Assembly (NCBI RefSeq): GCF_003236175.1
Contig: NZ_QKTW01000017.1
Location: 260,304-324,303 of the forward strand
Direction of reading: 5' to 3'
Origin: Taibaiella soli
Lineage (GTDB): Bacteria; Bacteroidota; Bacteroidia; Chitinophagales; Chitinophagaceae
DNA: 64,000 bases
Shown here: piece by piece, positions 35,026 to 44,244 of the stretch
Position numbering within the stretch: the stretch's first letter is position 1
Layout of the letters: every line of letters starts with the position of its first letter
Notes under the pieces: model-generated
Told to the model about the DNA's origin: nothing
Seen by the model: only the letters and a program-made list of their open reading frames with translations
Databases searched by the model: none
Translations under genes and position numbers: made by a program

Positions 35026-37641
35026 ATGGCAAAAAAAGAAGCAGCTGAGACTCCGTTAATGAAACAGCACCGGGAGATTAAAAACAAATATCCTGATGCC
35101 GTCCTTTTATTTCGTGTAGGTGATTTTTACGAAACCTTCGGTGAAGACGCCCATATCGCATCGCGCGTGCTGGGTATTACTTTGACCAAACGCGCCAAAG
35201 ATTCGCCAGGCGCCATTGACCTGGCTGGCTTTCCGCACCATTCGCTGGATACTTATCTGCACAAGCTCGTGAAAGCGGGCTACCGCGTGGCCATCTGCGA
35301 CCAGCTGGAAGATCCGAAAACCGTAAAAGGCATCGTGAAACGTGGTGTCACCGAACTGGTGACTCCGGGTGTGGCCAGCAATGATAAACTGCTCGAGAAT
35401 AAAACCAACAACTTCCTCGCAGCTGTTTTCCTCAGCGAACAGGAATGTGGCGTGGCTTTTGTGGATATCAGTACCGGCGAATTTTATGCAGCGCAGGGCA
35501 ATATGGAATATATCGACAAGCTGCTGCAAAGCTTCCAACCTTCTGAGGTGGTTTTGTCGAAGACGCAAACGAAGCGCTTCCGCGAATATTTCGATACTAA
35601 GGTTTATACTTTTCAACTGGAAGATTGGATCTTCCAGAAGCAATATGCTTACGATCTCCTGCTCCAGCATTTTCAGACGCAATCGCTGAAAGGCTTTGGG
35701 TTAGAGGATCTGACAGGTGCAATTATTGCAGCGGGTGCAGCTTTGCATTATCTGAAAGATACAGAGCATCCAAACCTGCAACACATCAACGCACTACAAC
35801 GCATTGTAGCGAATGATTTCTTGTGGATGGACCGCTTTACGATCCGCAACCTGGAATTATTGAGCAGCAGCGATGAAAAAGGAACGAACCTCCTGTCTGC
35901 CATCGACCGCACACACACGCCTATGGGTGCGCGTTTGCTAAAACGCTGGATGATTTTTCCTTTGTTCGATAAAAACAGAATTGAACATCGTCTCGACCTT
36001 ACGAGTTTCTTCATCAAGAATCAGGAATTGAATCACAGCTTATCGCAAAGCATTCGGCAGATCGGTGATGTGGAACGTCTGGTGGGTAAGATTCCGCTAA
36101 AGAAAGTGAATCCACGTGAGGTGCTGCAACTGGCAAAAAGCATGGAATTTATCGGTCGTATCCGTGAAGAAGGATTAAAAGCTGATTTTCTGCCATTATC
36201 TCAAATGCTGGAAGCCATCAAGCCGCTTGTGGAAGTGCAGCAACGCATTCGTGATGTGATTGTAGAAGAAGCGCCGGCTGTCGCTGCGAAAGGAAATATG
36301 ATACGCGATGGCATTCATGAAGAGCTCGATCAATTACGCGCTATTTCCCGCGATGGTAAAGGTTATCTGTTGCAGATTCAGCAAACGGAATCACAACGTA
36401 CAGGCATCAGTTCGCTGAAAATAGCCTACAACAATGTATTTGGCTATTATCTGGAAGTAACGCACGCACATAAAGACAAGGTTCCGGCCGATTGGATTCG
36501 CAAACAAACTTTGACGAGTGCGGAGCGCTATGTAACGCCGGAGTTGAAAGAATACGAAGAAAAAATTCTGGGTGCAGAAGAAAAAATTCTGGCGCTGGAG
36601 CTGGATATTTATCAGCAGCTGATTTCGGTAATCGATCCTTATATCGCTACGATTCAACAGAACGCCCATATCATCGCGCAGCTGGATTGTCTGTTAAGTT
36701 TTGCCTATATCGCGAAGCAATACAATTATCATCGTCCGGTATTGGCAGATGAACCGGTGCTTACTATCAAAAATGGCCGCCATCCGGTAATCGAACAACA
36801 ATTACCTCCCGGTGAATCTTATGTTGCCAATGATATTCTCCTCGATAAAGAAGCCCAGCAAATCATTATCCTCACCGGTCCGAACATGAGTGGTAAATCT
36901 GCCCTGCTCCGTCAGACAGCGATCATCACGCTGATGGCACATATGGGTAGTTTTGTTCCGGCCGACGGCGCACAAGTAGGTCTTACGGATAAAATATTTA
37001 CCCGCGTAGGTGCATCCGATAATCTGAGCGGTGGCGAAAGTACCTTCATGGTGGAGATGAATGAGACGGCGAGTATCATCAATAATATCACCGAACGCAG
37101 TTTAGTATTACTCGATGAAATTGGCCGAGGAACCAGCACTTATGACGGTATCTCTATCGCCTGGTCGATCGTGGAATACATGCACAATCATACTTCGCAG
37201 GCGAAAACGCTTTTTGCGACACACTACCATGAGCTCAATGATCTGGAAGGTCAATTGCCGCGCGTGAAAAACTATCACATCACGCACAAAGAAACCGGCA
37301 ATAAAGTGATCTTCCTGCGCAAACTGGCACCGGGCGGCAGCAGACACAGTTTTGGTATTCAGGTAGCGCGTATGGCAGGTATGCCGCCGGCTTTGCTGGA
37401 GCGTGCTGATGAAATTCTGGCAACGCTGGAAGAAAAACACGGCGATGCTGGTGCTACTGCACAAAAAGTGAAACAAATTCCGAAGGCTAATAATTTCCAA
37501 CTCAATATCTTTGATGGTATCAGTGAAGATCTGCGCCGCGTGCAACAAGTGCTGCAGCTAACCGACATCAACAGGCTGACGCCGGTGGAAGCTTTGCTGA
37601 AACTTAATGAACTGAAAAATATTGTAGAGAACTATCAATAG
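35026..37641 (+). CDS. mutS: DNA mismatch repair protein MutS
   Basis: 871 residues, full length. It binds mispairs as a dimer and recruits MutL. The N-terminal mismatch-binding domain carries the Phe-x-Glu motif in VGDFYETFG (Phe34, Glu36). Core and lever domains follow, then the ABC-type ATPase: Walker A GPNMSGKS at 618-625, signature NLSGGESTFMVEM, Walker B LVLLDEIGRGTSTYDG, and ATHYHEL. The C-terminus includes the helix-turn-helix and the oligomerisation region. Nothing is unusual in the protein. Confidence 0.98.
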   Translation: MAKKEAAETPLMKQHREIKNKYPDAVLLFRVGDFYETFGEDAHIASRVLGITLTKRAKDSPGAIDLAGFPHHSLDTYLHKLVKAGYRVAICDQLEDPKTVKGIVKRGVTELVTPGVASNDKLLENKTNNFLAAVFLSEQECGVAFVDISTGEFYAAQGNMEYIDKLLQSFQPSEVVLSKTQTKRFREYFDTKVYTFQLEDWIFQKQYAYDLLLQHFQTQSLKGFGLEDLTGAIIAAGAALHYLKDTEHPNLQHINALQRIVANDFLWMDRFTIRNLELLSSSDEKGTNLLSAIDRTHTPMGARLLKRWMIFPLFDKNRIEHRLDLTSFFIKNQELNHSLSQSIRQIGDVERLVGKIPLKKVNPREVLQLAKSMEFIGRIREEGLKADFLPLSQMLEAIKPLVEVQQRIRDVIVEEAPAVAAKGNMIRDGIHEELDQLRAISRDGKGYLLQIQQTESQRTGISSLKIAYNNVFGYYLEVTHAHKDKVPADWIRKQTLTSAERYVTPELKEYEEKILGAEEKILALELDIYQQLISVIDPYIATIQQNAHIIAQLDCLLSFAYIAKQYNYHRPVLADEPVLTIKNGRHPVIEQQLPPGESYVANDILLDKEAQQIIILTGPNMSGKSALLRQTAIITLMAHMGSFVPADGAQVGLTDKIFTRVGASDNLSGGESTFMVEMNETASIINNITERSLVLLDEIGRGTSTYDGISIAWSIVEYMHNHTSQAKTLFATHYHELNDLEGQLPRVKNYHITHKETGNKVIFLRKLAPGGSRHSFGIQVARMAGMPPALLERADEILATLEEKHGDAGATAQKVKQIPKANNFQLNIFDGISEDLRRVQQVLQLTDINRLTPVEALLKLNELKNIVENYQ

Positions 37642-37720
37642 TTGGAGGTTATGGCATATAACACTCATAATCAAAAAAGGAGTAACCTTGATTAAAGGAT
37701 ATTAGTTCCATCAGGCTTAG

Positions 37721-37840
37721 AATCGTTCTTCTCCTACTTTTTTTCTGCAAAAAAAGTAGGGCAAAAAAGGCAGTCTTCACCCGATCACCTCGGGGTTCAG
37801 ACGGTCACTCGATTAAACTTCGGTGCTACTGTGCTGCCGG
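37721..37840. repeat. Dispersed repeat, copy B (perfect hairpin)
   Basis: Inverted relative to copy A at 2293-2457 and about 35 kb away. The core is a perfect hairpin: CCTACTTTTTTT (37733-37744), loop CTGC, AAAAAAAGTAGG (37749-37760), followed by a shared ~70-bp tail ending near GTGCTGCCGG. It lies between mutS and the YdcF-like gene. It may also serve as a terminator for mutS, since T residues surround the stem. Confidence 0.8.
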
Positions 37841-37939
37841 GCAAAAAGCCTTGAGGGAACTCAGATTTTAAATAATCGTTGTAAAATCTAACAATTGTGT
37901 AATCGAAAAAAGGAATATCATCTAAAAGCACCTTTCATT

Positions 37940-38620
37940 TTGAAAAAACCCGCCACTGCCATTGTGATCACGTTTACTTCGCTGCTACCGCTGCTGAGTT
38001 GTTTCTCTTCGAAGAAAAGTCAGCGCGAAGCTTATCAGAAAGCGCAGCAGATTGGTCCTTTTGATGCAGTGATTGTTCCCGGCGTTCCGTTTAAAGACGG
38101 ACGCTGGGATACGGTGATGAAAGCCCGCGTGCTGTGGTCCTGGGTTTTGTACAAGAACGGTGTCGTTAAAAACATAATTTATTCCGGCGGCGCAGTCTAC
38201 TCTCCTTACATCGAAGCTAAAATCATGGGGCTTTACGCGCAACAGCTTGGCATTCCGCGGGAAAACATCTACTACGATTCGCTGGCGCAGCACAGTACCG
38301 AAAACGTCTATTATTCCTACTTATTAGCCAAACAACTTGGTTTTAAAACCATTGCACTCGCCACAGATCCTTTCCAGTCACTGATGCTTCGTGGCTATAC
38401 CAAACGCCGCTTTGCCACTGACATTTTTCACCTTCCGTTCTCAACTGATTCTATATCAAAGTTTAATTATCTGAATCCCGTCATAGACCCGCAAAGCGCA
38501 TTTGTAAGTCCATGGGAATCAATTACCAAAAAGAAGGGTTTCTGGGCCCGTTTCCGGGGTACTTTGGGCCGCGATATTGACTGGGCACCGTATAAAAATG
38601 GCCGGGTTGATCCTTTATAA
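37940..38620 (+). CDS. YdcF/DUF218-like lipoprotein
   Basis: A 226-residue DUF218 protein. The start at the TTG at 37940 gives MKKPATAIVITFTSLLPLLSC, a lipoprotein signal with LLSC lipobox; a second TTG 45 bp upstream would bury the signal. The DUF218 core is visible: FDAVIVPGVPFKDGRWDTVMKARVLWSWVLYKNGVVKNIIYSGGAV, then YIEAKIMGLYAQQLGIPRENIYYDSLAQHSTENVYYSYLLAKQLG and TIALATDPFQS. Family members (YdcF, ElyC, SanA) act in envelope maintenance with unknown reactions. No operon partner. Confidence 0.85.
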   Translation: MKKPATAIVITFTSLLPLLSCFSSKKSQREAYQKAQQIGPFDAVIVPGVPFKDGRWDTVMKARVLWSWVLYKNGVVKNIIYSGGAVYSPYIEAKIMGLYAQQLGIPRENIYYDSLAQHSTENVYYSYLLAKQLGFKTIALATDPFQSLMLRGYTKRRFATDIFHLPFSTDSISKFNYLNPVIDPQSAFVSPWESITKKKGFWARFRGTLGRDIDWAPYKNGRVDPL

Positions 38621-38850
38621 TTAATTATATATTAAACTTAAATAGTTGTTCCTTTTTAGGGAAAAGCCGTTACCTTCGCTTCACTTACTTCACATCCACA
38701 ACAATTCACAAGCCCAATGCCGGAGCATATTCCGGAGTTTTACGAAGGCTTGTATCTATTCGAAAACATAGAATAATTACTCGCTGTAAATAACATTATT
38801 TACATGGACGACTTTGTGCGTCCCGGACCATAAAAACAAAAACTAACGAA

Positions 38851-39930
38851 GTGATGAATGAACAGATGATGCATAAAGAGGTGTTTGTGAAAACCGACGT
38901 TTTCTCCGGTCATTTTATTGACAGTAAAAGTTATTTTCTCCAGAAGTATAACAAGCTGCCGAGTGTTACCATCATCCGGCAACTCAACTATAGTAAAGCA
39001 TATTCTTTTTTGAAAGCAGCATACGGCGACATGATCGTTTCTGAATTTCACTACGCAGCCATCAATCATAAAAAGACGAAAGAAGAAAAAGAAGAATCAA
39101 TCATCGAACTGAAGAATGATATTGTACTGGAAATGGGCGATGGTTATTGTGAATTTTATTTCCATGATCGTGAAAATGCTTTTCTCAAAACGCTCATCCA
39201 GAAGTTTACAGCCATGCGCGGACGCAAACGCATGCAGCCACAGGAAATTCACCTGATCACCAAAGGAGAGTACGGTCTGGAATTGACTAAGATGGATGTA
39301 AAACGCACACGCCTTGACCTGAGATTGTTTTACGAAGACAGTTTCCAGGAAGTACACCAGACTATTCTAAAAAGATTAAATAAAGCCGACGACAAGGGTA
39401 TTGTGTTGCTGCACGGACTTCCAGGTACCGGCAAAACCACTTATCTGCGTTACCTGGTAGGCAAACTGAAAAAACGGGTGCTGTTTGTGCCACCTGATCT
39501 TGCAGCTCAGATTGTGAATCCCGATTTGGTAAAACTGCTGATTGAAAATCCGAATAGTGTACTTGTGATTGAAGATGCGGAAAACATCGTGATGCAACGC
39601 CAGCAAGGCAGTGATTCTGCTGTAAGTAATCTGCTGAATATCTCCGACGGTCTGCTTTCCGATTTCCTGAATGTGCAGGTGATCTGTACATTCAACAGCA
39701 ACCTCAGCACAATCGACAAAGCACTGATGCGCAAAGGTCGTCTGATTGCCAATTATGATTTCGGTAAACTGTCTGTGGAAAAAGCACAGCAACTGAGCAA
39801 ACACCTCGGTCACAATCACAAGATCACTGATCCGATGACCATTGCTGAAATAGCTAACCAAAAAGAACGCACCTATACGCTACCGGAAACACCGAAGATC
39901 GGATTTCGGATTGGCAGCACGGGAAGCTAG
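38851..39930 (+). CDS. AAA-family ATPase, BCS1/CDC48-like module
   Basis: 359 residues. The N-terminal ~165 residues have no name I can assign. The AAA module follows: Walker A LLHGLPGTGKTTYLRYLVGKL at about 182-202; Walker B NSVLVIEDAENIV with the acidic pair Glu-Asp; sensor 1 VQVICTFNSNLSTIDKALMRKGRLIANYDF, where MRKGR supplies the arginine finger. The LIAxYxF ending resembles BCS1-type AAA proteins. A 170-bp leader precedes the ATG and contains TACCTTCG (38671) as a possible -7 box. Client and partners are unknown; it stands alone next to a repeat array. Confidence 0.85.
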   Translation: MMNEQMMHKEVFVKTDVFSGHFIDSKSYFLQKYNKLPSVTIIRQLNYSKAYSFLKAAYGDMIVSEFHYAAINHKKTKEEKEESIIELKNDIVLEMGDGYCEFYFHDRENAFLKTLIQKFTAMRGRKRMQPQEIHLITKGEYGLELTKMDVKRTRLDLRLFYEDSFQEVHQTILKRLNKADDKGIVLLHGLPGTGKTTYLRYLVGKLKKRVLFVPPDLAAQIVNPDLVKLLIENPNSVLVIEDAENIVMQRQQGSDSAVSNLLNISDGLLSDFLNVQVICTFNSNLSTIDKALMRKGRLIANYDFGKLSVEKAQQLSKHLGHNHKITDPMTIAEIANQKERTYTLPETPKIGFRIGSTGS

Positions 39931-39970
39931 TTGGTGAATGCCCGTCAAACGTGAAAAGTGAAAGGTCAAT

Positions 39971-40605
39971 CCACAGTTGAGCGAAGTCTCACGACTTCGT
40001 TCCTGTGGATGCGGTCTCTGACCGCAGTGTTTTATTCCGGTCAGAGACCGGTTACCGCCACGACAAAGTCTGGAGACTTTGCCGAACAAACAATTAATAG
40101 CGTACAGACGTGAGAAACACAGCAAGGACAAAGGCGGACGAGCTCATTCATCACATTTCTCACATTAAACACATTCCACGCATTATCCCACAGTTGAGCG
40201 AAGTCTCACGACTTCGTTCCAGTGGATGCGGTCTCCTGACCGCCCTATTTTCTCCGATCAGAGATCGGTTACCGCCACGACAAAGTCCGGAGACTTTGCC
40301 GAACAAACAATTAATAGCGTACAGACGTGAGAAACACAGCAAGGACAAAGGCATGCATACACATTAATCACATTCCACACATTATCCCACAGTTGAGCGA
40401 AGTCTCACGACTTCGTTCCAGTGGATGCGGTCTCCTGACCGCCCTATTTTCTCCGATCAGAGATCGGTTACCGCCACAACAAAGTCCGGAGACTTTGCCG
40501 AACAAACAATTAATAGCGTGCAGACGTGAGAAACACAGCAAGGACAAAGGCGGACGAGCCCATTCATCACATTTCTCACATTAAACACATTCCACGCATT
40601 ATCGC
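39971..40605. repeat. Three tandem ~200-bp repeat units built of small hairpins
   Basis: Units start at 39971, 40188 and 40387 (spacings 217 and 199 bp) with the shared opening CCACAGTTGAGCGAAGTCTC. Each contains GAAGTC-TCAC-GACTTC, a GCGGTC..GACCGC palindrome, CAAAGTC..GACTTTG, and the conserved tail CGTGAGAAACACAGCAAGG. Units 2 and 3 are nearly identical over 170 bp; unit 1 differs in the central hairpin. From 40562 to 40790 the region decays into CACATT-rich repeats and a degenerate TCGAGATGACAAA element. Short open frames here are repeat artefacts. Confidence 0.85.
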
Positions 40606-40809
40606 ATTAACATGCTTCTGCGGGATCTCTCCTTCCGTCGAGATGACAAACGCGTGCAAGCACATTAATCACATTCCACGCATTCAAACACATTTCTCAC
40701 ATTAAACACATTCTACACATTCCCCTATTACCACATTCCTCACATTAAACACATTCCACACATTATCACATCATCACATTGTCGAATTGCCGAATTAACC
40801 AATTGCCGC

Positions 40810-40840
40810 TTGCGGTGTTACCCTTTAATCATTACTTTTG
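40810..40840 (+). promoter_or_regulatory. efp: Bacteroidota-type promoter of efp-accB-accC
   Basis: TTG (40810-40812), 20-bp spacer, TACTTTTG (40833-40840): a full match to the TTTG/TAnnTTTG promoter of Bacteroidota primary sigma factors, ending 21 bp upstream of the efp ATG. It lies just after the repeat array. Confidence 0.75.
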
Positions 40841-40861
40841 CAATCCGTACAAAAAATAAAT

Positions 40862-41428
40862 ATGGCTACAACAGCAGATATCCGGAATGGCATGATCATC
40901 AAATTGGATGACGGTCTGTACTCCGTAATTGAATTTGGTCAGAACAAAACAGCCCGCGCGGCAGCTAAAGTTTGGGCAAAACTGAAAGGCGTAGACAACA
41001 CACGTTCTATCGAAAAAACCTGGAACTCAGGCGATAACATCTTCCCTGTACGCGTTGAGCGTCGTCCTTACCAGTTCCTGTATAAAGATGAAAGTGGTTT
41101 CAACTTTATGGATACCACGACCTTCGAACAGATCTCTATAAACGAAGACATGGTACAGCGTCCGGAATTATACAAAGACGGTCAGGAAGTACTGGTTGTT
41201 GTTAATACAGAAACTGAAGGTGTTATGGGCGTAGAATTACCAGCGAGCGTAAACCTGGCTGTAACATACTCCGAACCAGGTCTGAAGGGCGATACCGCAA
41301 CACGTACGCTGAAACCGGCTACCGTAGAAACAGGTGCAACAGTGATGGTTCCTTTGTTTGTAAACGAAGGTGATCTCATCAAAATTGACACTAAGAATGG
41401 TGCTTACGTAGAGCGCGTAAAACAATAA
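40862..41428 (+). CDS. efp: Elongation factor P
   Basis: 188 residues from the ATG at 40862 (MATTADIRNGMIIKLDDGLYSVIEF). EF-P enters the ribosomal E site to rescue polyproline stalling. All three beta-barrel domains are present, with the C-terminal signature DPGLKGDTA-like SEPGLKGDTATRTLKPATVETGATVMVPLFVNEGDLIKIDTKNGAYVERV. The unusual part is the domain-I loop that normally reads PGKG with the modified Lys34: here it is GQNKTARAAAKV (Lys29, Arg32), lacking both PGKG and the PGRN form. Which residue, if any, is modified is unclear. It heads efp-accB-accC, as in many Bacteroidota. Confidence 0.95.
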   Translation: MATTADIRNGMIIKLDDGLYSVIEFGQNKTARAAAKVWAKLKGVDNTRSIEKTWNSGDNIFPVRVERRPYQFLYKDESGFNFMDTTTFEQISINEDMVQRPELYKDGQEVLVVVNTETEGVMGVELPASVNLAVTYSEPGLKGDTATRTLKPATVETGATVMVPLFVNEGDLIKIDTKNGAYVERVKQ

Positions 41429-41469
41429 TTTTTCGCTTACCAATCCACAACGACTAAAAACATTCCAAC

Positions 41470-41958
41470 ATGGAATACAAACAAATACAGGAACTGATCA
41501 AGGCTATCAACAAGTCTAACATCAGCGAACTGAGCATTGAAGAAGGCGATTTTAAAATCACCATCAAACAGGCTCAGACCATCAACGAAACTCAGGTAGT
41601 TGCTTACCAGCCAATGCCACAGATGATGCCTGCAGCACCAGCTCCTGTTGCGATTCCTGCAGCAGCACCTGCGGCAGCGCCAGCTACTCCGGCAGCAGCA
41701 CCGGCGGCAGACGCTAACCTGATTACCATTAAATCTCCGATGATCGGTACGTTCTACCGCAGCTCATCTCCGGACAAACCGGCTTTCGTGAATGTTGGTG
41801 ATGAAATCAAGCCAGGTAAAGTGCTTTGCATTATCGAAGCAATGAAATTGTTTAACGAGATCGAAAGTGAAGTAAGCGGTAAAATCGTGAAAGTATTGAT
41901 CGATGACGCTTCTCCGGTTGAATACGATCAACCACTGTTCCTCGTAGAACCTGCTTAA
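41470..41958 (+). CDS. accB: Acetyl-CoA carboxylase biotin carboxyl carrier protein
   Basis: 162 residues. The N-terminal ~45 residues interact with the carboxylase; then an Ala/Pro-rich flexible linker (residues ~55-82); then the biotinyl domain with ESPMxGTFYR-like [31 protein letters not shown] and [13 protein letters not shown], where Lys126 is the biotinylation site. It carries CO2 between the biotin carboxylase and carboxyltransferase in fatty-acid synthesis. accC follows 107 bp downstream. Confidence 0.97.
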   Translation: MEYKQIQELIKAINKSNISELSIEEGDFKITIKQAQTINETQVVAYQPMPQMMPAAPAPVAIPAAAPAAAPATPAAAPAADANLITIKSPMIGTFYRSSSPDKPAFVNVGDEIKPGKVLCIIEAMKLFNEIESEVSGKIVKVLIDDASPVEYDQPLFLVEPA

Positions 41959-41964
41959 TTTGGA

Positions 41965-42058
41965 AATAAAAGAATTTGAAAATTTGAAAATGGGTAACTG
42001 TTTTCAAATTTTCATTTATACGCCATTTTCAAATTGATTCATTTTCAAATTTTCAAAT
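41965..42058. repeat. AT-rich palindromic spacer between accB and accC
   Basis: Repeated TTTGAAAA/TTTTCAAA units in both orientations (TTTGAAAATTTGAAAA early, TTTTCAAATTTTCAAA late) can fold into a long AT-rich hairpin. Similar low-complexity spacers occur near 21053 and 44874. It might attenuate transcription into accC, but this cannot be judged by eye. Confidence 0.55.
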
Positions 42059-42065
42059 TGGACTA

Positions 42066-43403
42066 ATGTTCAAAAAAATACTCATTGCCAATCGTGGTGA
42101 AATTGCGTTACGTATCATCCGTACCTGCCGCGAAATGGGCATTAAAACAGTAGCTGTTTACTCTGTTGCCGACAAAGACAGCCTGCACGTTCGTTTTGCG
42201 GACGAAGCAGTTTGCATCGGTAAAGCACAGAGCGCCGACTCTTACCTCAACATTCCACATATCATGGCTGCAGCGGAAATTACCAACGCTGACGCTATCC
42301 ACCCTGGCTATGGCTTCCTGGCTGAAAATGCCAATTTCTCTGAAATCTGTGCTCAATACGGTATCAAATTCATCGGCCCAACGCCGGAAATGATCCGTAA
42401 AATGGGTGACAAAATCACTGCGAAAGAAACCATGATCGCTGCCGGCGTACCTTGTATTCCGGGGTCTGAAGGTTTGCTGGAAAGCCTGCAACAAGCAGAA
42501 CAACTGGCACACGAAATGGGCTATCCGGTGATTCTGAAAGCAACTGCCGGTGGTGGTGGTAAAGGTATGCGTGTGGTTTGGGAAGACAGCGAACTGGAAC
42601 GCGCTTACACTACTGCGAAAGCAGAAGCCGGTGCGTCTTTCAAAAACGATGGTATCTACATGGAGAAATTCGTGGAAGAACCGCGTCACATTGAAATCCA
42701 GGTTGCAGGCGACCAATTCGGTACGGTTTGTCATCTGAGTGAGCGCGACTGTTCTATTCAGCGCCGCCACCAGAAACTGGTAGAAGAATCTCCTTCTCCG
42801 TTTATGACTCCGGAACTGCGCCAGAAAATGGGTGAAGCTGCCATCAAAGCAGCAGCAGCCATCAACTACGAAAGCGTTGGTACCGTTGAGTTTCTTGTAG
42901 ACAAACACCGCAATTTCTACTTTATGGAAATGAACACTCGTATCCAGGTAGAACACGGCGTTACGGAAGAAGTTATCAACTTCGACCTGATCAAAGAACA
43001 AATCAAAATTGCTGCTGGTGTACCTATCAGCGGCCGTAACTACGAACCGGTAATGCACGCGATCGAATGCCGTATCAACGCTGAAGATCCATACAATGAT
43101 TTCCGTCCGAGTCCGGGCAAAATCACAGTGCTGCACACACCAGGCGGTCACGGTGTACGTGTAGACTCTCATATCTACGCTGGCTACGTGATTCCTCCGT
43201 ACTACGATTCTATGATTGCAAAAATCATCGCGGTAGCACAAACCCGTGAAGAAGCGATCAACACGATGGAGCGCGCATTGAGCGAATACGTAATTGAAGG
43301 CATCAAAACCACAATTCCATTCCACATGCAGCTGATGCGTGATGAAAACTTCCGCAAGGGTAATTTCACCACGAAGTTTATCGAAACATTCCACCTGGTT
43401 TAA
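42066..43403 (+). CDS. accC: Acetyl-CoA carboxylase biotin carboxylase subunit
   Basis: 445 residues, normal length. The ATP-grasp carboxylase starts [32 protein letters not shown]. The glycine-rich ATP loop is [15 protein letters not shown]; catalytic region [17 protein letters not shown]; metal ligands and the general base lie in [17 protein letters not shown]. It carboxylates biotin on AccB using ATP and bicarbonate in the cytosol. A strong terminator follows at 43506. Confidence 0.98.
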   Translation: MFKKILIANRGEIALRIIRTCREMGIKTVAVYSVADKDSLHVRFADEAVCIGKAQSADSYLNIPHIMAAAEITNADAIHPGYGFLAENANFSEICAQYGIKFIGPTPEMIRKMGDKITAKETMIAAGVPCIPGSEGLLESLQQAEQLAHEMGYPVILKATAGGGGKGMRVVWEDSELERAYTTAKAEAGASFKNDGIYMEKFVEEPRHIEIQVAGDQFGTVCHLSERDCSIQRRHQKLVEESPSPFMTPELRQKMGEAAIKAAAAINYESVGTVEFLVDKHRNFYFMEMNTRIQVEHGVTEEVINFDLIKEQIKIAAGVPISGRNYEPVMHAIECRINAEDPYNDFRPSPGKITVLHTPGGHGVRVDSHIYAGYVIPPYYDSMIAKIIAVAQTREEAINTMERALSEYVIEGIKTTIPFHMQLMRDENFRKGNFTTKFIETFHLV

Positions 43404-43418
43404 GCGTAAAGCTTACGC

Positions 43419-43487
43419 TTGTCACCCTGAGCGGAGTCGAAGGGTGCTGCTCTATGGTTCGACTGCGCTCACCATGGCAGCAAGGTG
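43419..43487. repeat. Short dispersed GAGCGGAGTCGAAGGGTG-type repeat
   Basis: TCACCCTGAGCGGAGTCGAA followed by a mirrored GGTTCGACTGCGCTCACC about 35 bp later gives an imperfect inverted repeat, GAGCGGAGTCGAA versus TTCGACTGCGCTC. Elements of this kind are scattered in many Bacteroidota genomes. Only one copy of this exact type is in the window. Confidence 0.55.
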
Positions 43488-43505
43488 TTTCAACACATTA
43501 TACAG

Positions 43506-43535
43506 ATCCCGGGATTTTTTCCCGGGATTTTTTTT
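43506..43535 (+). terminator. Rho-independent terminator after accC
   Basis: ATCCCGGG (43506-43513), loop of seven, CCCGGGAT (43521-43528) and a T run. Perfect stem 103 bp after accC, closing the efp-accB-accC unit. Confidence 0.88.
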
Positions 43536-43677
43536 GCGCGATGGCGGTTCTCACAAAGAAGCATAAGGAGCAAAGACGCAATGAACTTACGCAAACATGC
43601 AACTAACCAACACTGGAAAAGCTTTACGCATTATGCTTTAAGCTTTTTACCTATCTTCCATCCTCAAGTAAAACGCA

Positions 43678-44244
43678 ATGAAGACCTGCATTTCCATGCT
43701 TCGCGGCATTAACGTCAGCGGTAAGAACAAAATATTGATGAAAGAGCTGCAGACGATGTATGAAGCAATGGGCTACGAAAATGTGCGCACTTATATTCAA
43801 AGCGGGAATGTGGTGTTTGAAACGAAGAAGAAAACAGACATTGCGCTAGCGAAAGAGATTAAACAGCAAATTGAAGAGACTTTCGGCTTTGACGTGCCTG
43901 TAATCATCAGAGGTCTGGATGAAATGAATCACGCGTTGGAACACAATCCTTTTCTTAAACAAAAAGATATCGATCTGTCGCGGTTGCACGTAACGTTTTT
44001 ATCCGAAGTGCCTTCCAAAGAACATTTAGCGAAGCTGAAAGACCAGAATTATGCACCGGATGAATTTATTATTGAAGGGAAAGAGATTTATCTGCATATT
44101 CCGGTGAGTTACGGCAACACAAAGCTCAATAATAACTTCTGGGAATCTAAACTGAAAGTGACTGCAACAACGCGCAATTGGAAAACAGTGAATGAACTGG
44201 TAAAAATCGCAACTGAACCAACTGATAAAATAAAGAAGAAATGA
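43678..44244 (+). CDS. DUF1697 protein
   Basis: 188 residues beginning MKTCISMLRGINVSGKNKILMKELQTMYEAMGYENVRTYIQSGNVVFE, the DUF1697 hallmark. The C-terminal part contains YLHIPVSYGNTKLNNNFWESKLKVTATTRNWKTVNELVKI, also conserved. Function unknown, although the fold is related to two ferredoxin-like modules. The stop overlaps the next start (ATGA), so it is coupled to the HEAT-repeat gene. Confidence 0.9.
   Translation: MKTCISMLRGINVSGKNKILMKELQTMYEAMGYENVRTYIQSGNVVFETKKKTDIALAKEIKQQIEETFGFDVPVIIRGLDEMNHALEHNPFLKQKDIDLSRLHVTFLSEVPSKEHLAKLKDQNYAPDEFIIEGKEIYLHIPVSYGNTKLNNNFWESKLKVTATTRNWKTVNELVKIATEPTDKIKKK

Noticed and set aside
39880-40584. Several open frames of 80-85 residues in the repeat array before efp, on both strands
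   Set aside because: They recur at the repeat period, have no start-region signals and share sequence only because the DNA is repeated.
39971-40790. CRISPR array
   Set aside because: Repeat units are ~200 bp and adjacent, or CACATT-like low complexity; there are no unique spacers of 30-40 bp and no cas genes.
42108-43394. 428-residue open frame antisense to accC
   Set aside because: The translation is Phe/His/Cys-rich, as expected from the reverse frame of a well conserved gene; accC is unmistakable on the other strand.
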